Positions 9,602 to 17,342 of a DNA stretch of 64,000 nt are shown here, piece after piece; within the stretch, counting starts at the first letter, position 1, and each line of letters opens with the position of its first letter. Position numbers and translations under genes: made by a program. Source of the stretch: JAICMB01 sp035295125 (GTDB taxonomy: Bacteria > Acidobacteriota > Terriglobia > Bryobacterales > Bryobacteraceae). The DNA is taken from positions 148,958 through 212,957 of the forward strand of contig DATGJP010000078.1 in the NCBI GenBank assembly GCA_035295125.1, in the 5' to 3' direction. The notes under the pieces are model-generated. The model was given only the letters and a program-made list of their open reading frames with translations, was not told where the DNA came from and did not search any database.

Positions 9602-10915
9602 TTACCCGCGCGCCAACTGGTGGAACACCGAAACGACGTATTCCAGGTGGCTGTCCTTCAGCCCTGGGTAAACGCCCACCCAGAAAACGTTGTCCATGAC
9701 GAAATCGGTGTTCTTGAGATCGCCCACAATACGCCGGTTCACGTCCTGGTAGGCCGGCTGCCGGACGAGATTGCCGGCAAAAAGCAGCCGCGTCGCAATG
9801 CGATTCCGTTCCAGGTGGCCGGTGACCTGGTCGCGCGTCAGCCCCGACCCGGGCCGCACCGCGATGGGAAATCCGAACCAGCTTGGATCGGCGCCCTCGG
9901 TCGCCTCCGGCAGAATGAACACGTCCTGCATATCGCCCAGACCTTCATACAAAGTCCGGAAGTTCGCCCGCCGCGCCTCGATGAATCGGGGGAGCTTCTT
10001 CAATTGCGCAACCCCGACTGCCGCCTGCATATCGGTCAGCTTCAGGTTGTAGCCGATATGGGAATACGTGAATTTGTGGTCGTAGCCGCAGGGCAGGGTG
10101 CCAAGCTGCCACCCAAACCGCTTCCCACAGGTGCCGTCTTTCCCTGGATCGCACCAGCAGTCCCGGCCCCAATCGCGAAAAGACTCGAATAGCGTCTTGA
10201 GCAGCGGCTGGTTGGTTAAAACGCATCCGCCTTCGCCCATCGTGATGTGGTGGGCCGGGTAGAAACTTACCGTTGCGAGATCTCCGAACGTGCCCACCAG
10301 TTGTCCCCGATAGGTCGAACCTACCGCGTCACAGCAGTCTTCGAGCAACCACAAGCCGTGCTTGCGGGCAAATGCCGTGACCGCGTCCAGGTTGTAAGGA
10401 TTGCCGAGCGTGTGTGCCAGGAAGATCGCCCGCGTCCGGTCGCTCACAGCCGCCTCGAACGCAGTAACATCCACGTTGTACGTCGGAACCGTGATGTCCA
10501 CAAACACCGGGACAAGGCCGTTTTGGACGATCGGGTTCACCGTGGTTGGGAACCCAGCGGCCACCGTGATCACCTCATCGCCCGGCTTTAGCTGCCGCGC
10601 GCCCAATTTCGGTGACGTCAGCGCTGAAACCGCCAGTAGGTTCGCCGAAGACCCCGAGTTGCACAAAACCGCATTCCGCAGCCCGAAGAACCGCGCAAAT
10701 TCTTTTTCAAACTGCGCGGCATAGCGGCCGCTGGTGAGCCAGAATTCCAGCGCCGAATCCACCAGCGTGACCAGTTCGTCCTCATCGAACACGCGGCCCG
10801 CATAGCGCACCGGGCTCACACCCGGCCGGAACTCTTCCTCGCCGAAGTGCTCCTGAAAATACTCGCGAACCTTGGAAAGAATCTCGGCCCGGACGTCGAC
10901 ACCGGCCGCGATCAT
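9602..10915 (-). CDS. rfbH: CDP-4-keto-6-deoxy-D-glucose-3-dehydrase (E1, DdhC/RfbH)
   Basis: The 437-residue enzyme uses pyridoxamine phosphate and a [2Fe-2S] cluster and removes the C3 hydroxyl of CDP-4-keto-6-deoxyhexose. Two diagnostic features are visible. The PLP lysine of aminotransferases is His, in SFYPAHHITMGEGG. The cysteines fit C-X57-C-X-C-X7-C exactly, counting from the second Cys of EDCCDAVG to CWCDPGKDGTC. The N-terminal part has GSSANLLAVSAL (cofactor phosphate site). Its start overlaps the stop of the upstream SDR as ATGA, implying translational coupling. The electron-donating reductase E3 (DdhD/RfbI) is not in the window. Confidence 0.93.
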   Translation of the reverse strand: MIAAGVDVRAEILSKVREYFQEHFGEEEFRPGVSPVRYAGRVFDEDELVTLVDSALEFWLTSGRYAAQFEKEFARFFGLRNAVLCNSGSSANLLAVSALTSPKLGARQLKPGDEVITVAAGFPTTVNPIVQNGLVPVFVDITVPTYNVDVTAFEAAVSDRTRAIFLAHTLGNPYNLDAVTAFARKHGLWLLEDCCDAVGSTYRGQLVGTFGDLATVSFYPAHHITMGEGGCVLTNQPLLKTLFESFRDWGRDCWCDPGKDGTCGKRFGWQLGTLPCGYDHKFTYSHIGYNLKLTDMQAAVGVAQLKKLPRFIEARRANFRTLYEGLGDMQDVFILPEATEGADPSWFGFPIAVRPGSGLTRDQVTGHLERNRIATRLLFAGNLVRQPAYQDVNRRIVGDLKNTDFVMDNVFWVGVYPGLKDSHLEYVVSVFHQLARG

Positions 10916-12030
10916 ACGAACGCCTCGACGCGCGCCGGCTGCGGTTGAACCGAGCCCTCCAACGCTCGCGAAAGCGCCCGCAGGCCATCACTGACGGACT
11001 CGCTCCACCGCAGATCGCTGTCAATCCTGCCTGCGTCGGCGAGGCGCGCCAGAAATGCCAGTCGCACGAACGTTTCCCGCCGCTCCCAGTCCCGTGAGTC
11101 CAGCGCGCGCAGTTTTGAAACCATGTCATCGATCGCGCCGCTGAGCGACATCAGCGGCTGGTGCGCCGGGGCCATCGCTCGAAAACGGGCGAAGCTGACT
11201 TTGTAGGACCGCTTATCAGGTCCGGCATCTCGGTTCAGACTGATGCGCACACCCGGAATCCGCGCCGCGACCGCTTCCGCCAGGTCCGCTACCTGCCAAT
11301 TCCACTCATCGCTACCCGCGTTCACCGCGAGGAAAGAATCGCCCTTTCTTCCAATGGCCCACTCGATCGCCCGGGCCATGTCCGTGACATGAATCAGCGG
11401 CCGCCAGGGAGTTCCATCGCTCAGAATCTTAACGGTGCCTTCTCGCAGAGCAGTGGCCACAAAATCGTTCAGTACCAGGTCGAGTCGAAGCCGTGGACTG
11501 TAGCCGCACGCGGTCGCAAATCGCAGGCACGTGACCGTAAAATCCGCCGACGCGATCCCCGCCAGCCCCATCTCCGCCGCGACCTTCGAACGCGCATACG
11601 CCGTCAACGGCCCCAGCTCCGAGTCTTCGCTGCGTGCCGTCGATTCCGCGCACCCGTACACGCTGCACGACGACGCGAACACAAATGAGCGAACGCCCGC
11701 TTTCCGGGCCTCCTGCGCGAGCCGGACCGTTGCCTGGGTATTGATCTCATCCGTCACCCGCTCGTACGCTTTCCCGATCGGGTCGTTCGATACGCCCGCC
11801 AGATGAACCACCGCATCGGTCTGTCGCAGCAGGTCCGGCGGCACATCCCGGACATCGCCAAAATATTGCGCCGTGAGGTGACGCTCCGGCAAGACCAGCC
11901 CATCGACGAGGCAGGGCGCGAAATACCCCGCATCGAACCCGATCAGCTTTGCTTCCGGGATAGCCGCTCGAAGCTGCCGGACCACGCAGGGTCCTACGTA
12001 CCCCATGTTCCCTGTGATGACAATTCTCAT
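10912..12030 (-). CDS. NAD(P)-dependent SDR epimerase/dehydratase/reductase of the CDP-sugar block
   Basis: The start is ATG 12030, which overlaps the rfbF stop as ATGA; the open frame upstream only copies rfbF DNA. The protein has 372 residues. The Rossmann motif is variant: VITGNMGYVGPCVV instead of TGGxGFIG. An extended-SDR core follows with HLAGVSNDP, a Ser-rich catalytic segment FASSCSVYG, and the YxxxK pair in TAYARSKVAAE. It could supply the 4,6-dehydratase, a 4-ketoreductase/epimerase step (RfbJ-, RfbE- or YerF-like), or another reduction. The motif is unlike RfbG, so I favour reductase/epimerase. Its position between rfbF and rfbH fits a CDP-3,6-dideoxysugar pathway. Confidence 0.82.
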   Translation of the reverse strand: MRIVITGNMGYVGPCVVRQLRAAIPEAKLIGFDAGYFAPCLVDGLVLPERHLTAQYFGDVRDVPPDLLRQTDAVVHLAGVSNDPIGKAYERVTDEINTQATVRLAQEARKAGVRSFVFASSCSVYGCAESTARSEDSELGPLTAYARSKVAAEMGLAGIASADFTVTCLRFATACGYSPRLRLDLVLNDFVATALREGTVKILSDGTPWRPLIHVTDMARAIEWAIGRKGDSFLAVNAGSDEWNWQVADLAEAVAARIPGVRISLNRDAGPDKRSYKVSFARFRAMAPAHQPLMSLSGAIDDMVSKLRALDSRDWERRETFVRLAFLARLADAGRIDSDLRWSESVSDGLRALSRALEGSVQPQPARVEAFV

Positions 12031-12866
12031 CCGGCCAGAACCTCCACGTTTTCCCTCAACCTCTCGCTTAACGAATGCAGCCCTGTAGCCTGGTCCCAAA
12101 CCTTCCACGGCGCCTGCCCGGACGACCACATCTGGTTCAAAGCCTGGTATTCCCGGAACGTATCCATGGCATAAAAGAAGCCGTCGTGCTGGTACGCACG
12201 CAACTGCGCGTTCTGGGTAAGCCGCTGCATCGGGTCATGCTCCAGAACGCAGGTGTCATCTCCGAGATACCCGAACACCTCGCGTTCGAAGACGAAATAC
12301 CCCGCGCTGACCCAGCCCTCCACGCGAGGTTTCTCCGCGAATCGCTCCACCGCGCCGTCCCTGCCGACATCGACCACGCCAAAACGAGATACCGGCCGAA
12401 CCGTCGTCACCGTAGCCGTTTTCCCATGGGACCGGTGGTACGCAAGCAACTCAGGAACATTCACATTCGACACGCCGTCCCCATACGTAACCATGAAGGT
12501 ATCGGTGTCGATGTACTTCTGGACCCGCCGAAGACGTCCGCCCGTCATCGTCTCCAGCCCGGTGTCCGCCAACGTGACCCGAAACTCCTGTTCCTCATGA
12601 GTTCCGTGGTAGGTAATCTCATTCGGCTTCCCGAGCACGACCGTGAAATCGTTATTCATGGCCTCGTAGTTCAGGAAGTAGTCCTTGATCATGTCGCCGC
12701 GATACCCGAGGCACAGCACAAAATCATGAAAGCCATAGTGGGCATAGAGCTTCATGATGTGCCACAGGATCGGCCGGCCCCCGACCTCCACCAGCGGCTT
12801 GGGCCTGAATTCGGTCTCTTCGCGCAAACGGGTACCGAGGCCGCCACACAGAATCACAACCTTCAC
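12027..12866 (-). CDS. rfbF: Glucose-1-phosphate cytidylyltransferase
   Basis: This enzyme makes CDP-glucose from CTP and glucose-1-phosphate, the first committed step to CDP-linked 3,6-dideoxyhexoses. The nucleotidyl-binding motif VILCGGLGTRLREET, the sugar-phosphate lysine in FRPKPLVEVGGRPILWH, and VTYGDGVSNV are all present. I start at GTG 12866, which has CAGGAG eight bases upstream and gives the canonical MKVVILCGG N-terminus (279 residues); an in-frame ATG at 12887 is possible but adds seven unconserved residues that include the ribosome-binding site. It is the first gene of a coupled minus-strand run: rfbF, SDR, rfbH, UPF0104. Confidence 0.92.
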   Translation of the reverse strand: MKVVILCGGLGTRLREETEFRPKPLVEVGGRPILWHIMKLYAHYGFHDFVLCLGYRGDMIKDYFLNYEAMNNDFTVVLGKPNEITYHGTHEEQEFRVTLADTGLETMTGGRLRRVQKYIDTDTFMVTYGDGVSNVNVPELLAYHRSHGKTATVTTVRPVSRFGVVDVGRDGAVERFAEKPRVEGWVSAGYFVFEREVFGYLGDDTCVLEHDPMQRLTQNAQLRAYQHDGFFYAMDTFREYQALNQMWSSGQAPWKVWDQATGLHSLSERLRENVEVLAG

Positions 12867-12973
12867 GAGGCTCTCCTGTTGGTGCAACCAGTCACTCTTT
12901 TTGATCGGTACGGTTGGGCTAAAGCAATAGAGTTGGTCCTAAAGTCAAACACAGGGGAACCGATTAAAACAGT

Positions 12974-15685
12974 GTGGATGTAAAGGCGGCCGTGCCGGCA
13001 AAGGAAATCGGTGTGCCTCCTGATATCCCTCAGGCGAAGACCTTAACTTTCAGGCCCACCCTGGACGTGCTTGCGATCGCCCTCATTGGATGCGTTGTTC
13101 TCGCAATTTCCTCCTTTTTGAGTTTCACCTCCGAAGTCCGGCTCGGTTCCCTCGCGATGCCGGTGTCGATCGATATCACCGGACTGAGCGCGTCGGATCG
13201 GTACGCCGTGAATGTCACGGTACGAACGCCTGTCCAGGACCAATTCAACGGCCGGCCCGAGGAACTGCAGGCCTTCCGCACGTCCGAGGCGTTTAACTGG
13301 AAACTCGTCCGCACCTGGGTCCGCGGCGTGCATCTGCACATCACGAAAGAGGCTCTTGCCCGCATACAGAGCGTCAACCTTACAATCGGCAGCCGACGCC
13401 TCGTGTTTGACCACCGGCAGATCGAGACCTGGGGTTTAACCGATCCGATGTCCTGGGTTCTCCCCGGCGCCGCCGGCCAGGTTGTCTCCATCGAAGTGCC
13501 GTGGACGAAATATGTACCTGTAGGGACGGGTGACGTTCTGAACTGGCCGTCGACAACGACAGTCGTATGGCGGTCCCTGCGGGTACCGCTGCTTTACGGC
13601 GTCCTCGCGATCTGCGTTGCCCTCTGGTTCCGGATACGGATTCAAGGCGGGAATCTGCTCACCATTTGCAACCGGATCCTAGGGGGTGGAATGCCATCCT
13701 CGGCCTCACCGGCTCGCGCGTGGTTTTTGGCGGGTGCGCTCATCGTGATCACGGGAATCGCGGTAACGGAAGTACGACAGCCGTTTGCCTTTACCGAGGA
13801 CGACGGCACCTCGCAGTTCCTGCCGGTCATTATGCAAGCGAGTCGGGGCCTGCTCGAAGGACATATTCCCGTCTGGAATCCGAATCAGTTCATGGGCGCG
13901 CCCACTATGACCGTCGGGATCTACACGTTAACGTATCCGCCGACCTATCTAGCCTATGCGATCGCCCGTTTCGTCTTCGGGAACGAGTTACTGACGTTGG
14001 AGGTCTTTGCTCTCCTGCACCTGGCTGGCGGGTATGTTTTCACATTCCTAATGCTCCGCGGGATTGGCCTCAGCCCACCGCTTGCAGGCTCAGGAAGTGC
14101 ATGCTTCGTCTTGTCCGGGTTCTTTCTGATCGCCGCGCGTTCGCAACTGACTTTTCTACCTCTCGCGGTTTGGGTACCACTGCTCATGATGTGCGTGAAC
14201 CGCTTTGTAAAAGGTGAAGTGGGATGGAAATGGGCGGCGGCGACAGGTGGCATCCTCGGCCTGCTGTTTCACGCTGGTCATGCGCAGATGTGGGTTTACA
14301 CCGTGATGTTCTTCGTGCTCGCTTTGCTCTTGACCGCCCAGTGGCGCCGCGCCATATGGGCTATCCCCGCCCTGCTTTGCGGAGCAGCAATCGCCGCTCC
14401 GCTCTTTGTCCTTCAAGCGATCGAGACGGCGAAGATTGTCCGCGAGCCCGCTTATGGCTACGGCGTCGGGGGATTGATTCTTCAGATGTTGTTGCCCCTC
14501 GGCAAATGGGGAGGCGATCCCTATCTCCTGGGCACGTTTAACTCTGCCTATAACGGCGAATACGTCTATTCCGGAACGATCTTTACAGCGTGTTGTCTTT
14601 TCGCGATCGCAATGGCAGCCGCCACGCTGGTGTTGACCCGCAGCCTCAGCAACATGGTCCGTAATAATATCTGGCTTTTTTGTGCCGCGGCGGCGCTGGT
14701 CCTCTCGTTCGGAGGCACCGGGATTGCCTGGTCAGTGATGTCGCTGCTCCCGGTGTTCGACAAGTTCCGATGGCCGTTCAAGTTCATCTTCTTTTTCGAT
14801 CTTTTTGCGATTACGGCTGGCGCTCTCGTTATTCAGCGCTGGGCACGTTCGCATCGAGTAATCACTATACTTTCCAGCGCCGCTATGGCTTTGATCCTGC
14901 TCCACGCGGCCTTTCCCCATCCCACCTGGTATAGTTACGCGGATCGTCTGCAGCCCCAGCCTTCCTCAAAGTTCGCAACCGGTTCGCGCATCCTGCCCAT
15001 CTTTCCCAAGCGCAGCGCGCAACAGGGTTATATCCCGGCAATGGCGCACAATTATCCGACCTATGCGGGAGTCCTCGCCTTTGCCGGCTACGACAGTTTT
15101 GTGGAAGGCTCGCGGCCCAATGAAACCGCGGCCCATGCACTTTACGATCACCCGGTCGAGTCGGCCAAGGCTTACGGCATCTCATGGATGACGGTGCATG
15201 AATCGGCCTTCTGGCCCCGGTATTCCGAAAACCCTGTGATGTGGGATATGGAGAACGTCACCGCCTATGGCCTCGCTACGTTTCAGGATTTGCGGGCGGT
15301 CTCCGACCAAACTCTCCGCTTCCCCCACATGACCGCGTACCACCTTCCCCATGCCGACCCCTTGGCCTTCTCGGGAGCAACGCCCCTCCCCGTGACCTTC
15401 GACGTCACCGGCGCCCACGTCGCCACCGCGGGCCTCGCACCCGGCAGCGCCGTTGTCGTTAACGTGCTCTGGCGCCCCTGGATGAAGATCGCCGGCCGGC
15501 CCGAGCGCCCAACAGCCGACGAATGGGGCCGCGTCCTGGTGCATCTGGAAAAACCAGCCGATAGTCTATGGGTGCGCTACTCACCCCCCTGGGCGACGAG
15601 CTTTGGGGTTGGGGGCGTTCTGCTGATTACCGGCATCCTGGCCGCTATTTTGATTCGCAAACGGGAGATAGCATGCGCGAACTAG
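12974..15685 (+). CDS. YfhO-like large membrane protein
   Basis: The 903-residue protein starts at GTG 12974. It has a first membrane segment at about 30-50, a predicted extracytoplasmic beta-rich region (about 55-195), and then about 12 membrane segments from residue 200. The loop after the second membrane segment (FTEDDGTSQFLPVIMQASRG, then IPVWNPNQFMGAP) resembles the acidic loop of YfhO/GT-C proteins. A C-terminal soluble region (about 650-870) precedes a last membrane helix. YfhO proteins in Gram-positives help glycosylate lipoteichoic acid with lipid-linked sugars, so a transfer role outside the inner membrane is plausible. It is divergent from rfbF, 107 bases between starts. The next gene starts inside its last codons. 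Confidence 0.68.
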   Translation: MDVKAAVPAKEIGVPPDIPQAKTLTFRPTLDVLAIALIGCVVLAISSFLSFTSEVRLGSLAMPVSIDITGLSASDRYAVNVTVRTPVQDQFNGRPEELQAFRTSEAFNWKLVRTWVRGVHLHITKEALARIQSVNLTIGSRRLVFDHRQIETWGLTDPMSWVLPGAAGQVVSIEVPWTKYVPVGTGDVLNWPSTTTVVWRSLRVPLLYGVLAICVALWFRIRIQGGNLLTICNRILGGGMPSSASPARAWFLAGALIVITGIAVTEVRQPFAFTEDDGTSQFLPVIMQASRGLLEGHIPVWNPNQFMGAPTMTVGIYTLTYPPTYLAYAIARFVFGNELLTLEVFALLHLAGGYVFTFLMLRGIGLSPPLAGSGSACFVLSGFFLIAARSQLTFLPLAVWVPLLMMCVNRFVKGEVGWKWAAATGGILGLLFHAGHAQMWVYTVMFFVLALLLTAQWRRAIWAIPALLCGAAIAAPLFVLQAIETAKIVREPAYGYGVGGLILQMLLPLGKWGGDPYLLGTFNSAYNGEYVYSGTIFTACCLFAIAMAAATLVLTRSLSNMVRNNIWLFCAAAALVLSFGGTGIAWSVMSLLPVFDKFRWPFKFIFFFDLFAITAGALVIQRWARSHRVITILSSAAMALILLHAAFPHPTWYSYADRLQPQPSSKFATGSRILPIFPKRSAQQGYIPAMAHNYPTYAGVLAFAGYDSFVEGSRPNETAAHALYDHPVESAKAYGISWMTVHESAFWPRYSENPVMWDMENVTAYGLATFQDLRAVSDQTLRFPHMTAYHLPHADPLAFSGATPLPVTFDVTGAHVATAGLAPGSAVVVNVLWRPWMKIAGRPERPTADEWGRVLVHLEKPADSLWVRYSPPWATSFGVGGVLLITGILAAILIRKREIACAN

Positions 15686-16587
15686 TTCTGGTCACCGGCG
15701 GCGCCGGGTTCATCGGCAGTCACCTCTCGGCGGCCTTGCTCACCCAGGGATATAAAGTCCGCGTCCTCGACAATCTTTCCTTAGGACGACGCGAATGGGT
15801 TCCCGAGGAAGCCGAATTCGTCAAAGGCGACATACGCGACCTGGCCACCTGCCGCGCGGCAGTCCACGGGTGCGCCGGGATCTTCCACATGGCGGCCATG
15901 AGCCGCTCCGCCGCTTCCCTCACCGCCATCGAATCCTGCACCGAAAACAACATCCTGGGCACGCAGAACATCCTGGCAGCCGCGCGCGAACACGGGGTAA
16001 GGAAGGTCGTCTACAGCGGCTCGTCGACCTACTATGGCAGCCAGCCTGTCCCCCATAAAGAAGGCATGCGCCCCGATTTCCTCAACATGTACGGACTCAC
16101 CAAGTACGTTGGAGAGGAATACTGCCTGCTTTTCGATCGCCTCTACAAAACGCCTGCAGTCGTCCTGCGCTATTTCAACGTCTACGGCCCGCGCCAGCCC
16201 GAGACTGGCGCCTATGCCCTGGTGCTCGGTGTCTTCCTGCGCCGTTGGGCCGAAGGACAACCGCTCGAAATCCACGGCGACGGCAGCCAGCGCCGCGACT
16301 TCATCCACGTGCGCGACGTGGCTCGCGCCAACATCGCCGCCTATGAATCGGAAGCCCACGGCGAAGTTTTCAACGTCGGCAGCGGAACCAGCATTTCGGT
16401 GAAGGAGCTGGCGGACATGATTTCTCCCGACCAGGTCTTCGGTCCCCGCCGGGTGGCCGACGCAGCCATGACCCTTGCCGACGTTAGCCGTACCCGCTCT
16501 CTCCTGGGCTGGGAGCCACAGGTCCCGTTTGAGGTGGGATTGCGGGAACTCCAGGTCCTAATGCCTGCCCTGCTCGCAGCGGTCTGA
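15673..16587 (+). CDS. UDP-glucose 4-epimerase-like SDR (GalE/WbpP group)
   Basis: The start chosen is ATG 15673 (MRELVLVTGG), which has GGGAG nearby and overlaps the YfhO-like gene by 13 bases; the frame is open upstream but that is shadow. The protein has 304 residues. It shows TGGAGFIGSHL at residues 7-17, DIRD after the second strand, an SxxS..YYG catalytic segment (SGSSTYYGSQP) and the YxxxK pair in YGLTKYVGEEY, then FNVYGPRQ and HVRDVARAN. These are typical of nucleotide-sugar 4-epimerases acting on UDP-hexoses or N-acetylhexosamines. It heads a tightly packed run that continues with a GT2 two bases downstream. Confidence 0.85.
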   Translation: MRELVLVTGGAGFIGSHLSAALLTQGYKVRVLDNLSLGRREWVPEEAEFVKGDIRDLATCRAAVHGCAGIFHMAAMSRSAASLTAIESCTENNILGTQNILAAAREHGVRKVVYSGSSTYYGSQPVPHKEGMRPDFLNMYGLTKYVGEEYCLLFDRLYKTPAVVLRYFNVYGPRQPETGAYALVLGVFLRRWAEGQPLEIHGDGSQRRDFIHVRDVARANIAAYESEAHGEVFNVGSGTSISVKELADMISPDQVFGPRRVADAAMTLADVSRTRSLLGWEPQVPFEVGLRELQVLMPALLAAV

Positions 16588-16589
16588 GT

Positions 16590-17342
16590 ATGGGCCGTCT
16601 CATCCGCTCCCTCTCAGTCGCCGCGCCAGCCTACAACGAGGCCGCATGCCTCGAAACGGTTGCCTCCGACTGGTTGGAGTACCTGCGCTCGCGCCCCGAC
16701 CTTGACAGCTTCGAAATCGTAGTCTGCAACGATGGCAGCCGCGACGCCACCGGCGCGATCCTGGACGCCCTCGCCGCCCGCGCCCCCGAAGTCCGGCCCA
16801 TTCACCACGAAACCAACCAGGGCGCCGCCGCGGCGCTTACCAACGCAATTCACCACACCACCAAGGACTGGATCCTCCTGATCGATTCCGACGGTCAGTT
16901 TCCCATCGAGATCTGCGATCGCATGATCGACGAGGTACGCGAGCGCTCCGCGGATGCCGTCATCGGCGTTCGCCGGGCGAAAGCCGACAGCCTGTTCCAG
17001 CGTTTTGGCTCCTGGCTCAGCGGCACGCTCTGCAACTGGTTCCATGGCACGCACTATCGCGACTTCAACTGCGCCCTCAAGCTGGTGCCCGGCCCGGCCT
17101 TGCGAGCGCTCAACCTCGAAGCCAAGGGCTTGAACTATTCCGGCGAAATCACGTCCAAGCTGCTCGAAGAGGGCATTGCGTTTGCCGAAGTGGAAGTCGA
17201 CCACGAACCGCGCGTCGCCGGCCGTTCCGCCGCGAAATCGCTGAAAAGCGCAGCCGACCGCCTCCTTTTCGTGGCATACATCGGCTTCCGGCAGCTTCTG
17301 TTCCGCTGCAAAGTCCTCCAAAGGCCCCAGTTATGCCGGTAA
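16590..17342 (+). CDS. GT2-family glycosyltransferase
   Basis: This 250-residue GT-A enzyme has SVAAPAYNEAACLE at the N-terminus, VVCNDGSRDATGAIL (nucleotide site), DSDGQFPIE as the metal-binding site, and DFNCALKLV in the acceptor loop. The build is that of DPM1/GtrB-like prenyl-phosphate sugar transferases, here without C-terminal membrane helices. It begins two bases after the GalE-like stop and overlaps the next gene (CofD/GT2 fusion) by 10 bases, so translation is probably coupled. A sugar-to-carrier-lipid transfer in the cytosol is likely. Confidence 0.84.
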   Translation: MGRLIRSLSVAAPAYNEAACLETVASDWLEYLRSRPDLDSFEIVVCNDGSRDATGAILDALAARAPEVRPIHHETNQGAAAALTNAIHHTTKDWILLIDSDGQFPIEICDRMIDEVRERSADAVIGVRRAKADSLFQRFGSWLSGTLCNWFHGTHYRDFNCALKLVPGPALRALNLEAKGLNYSGEITSKLLEEGIAFAEVEVDHEPRVAGRSAAKSLKSAADRLLFVAYIGFRQLLFRCKVLQRPQLCR

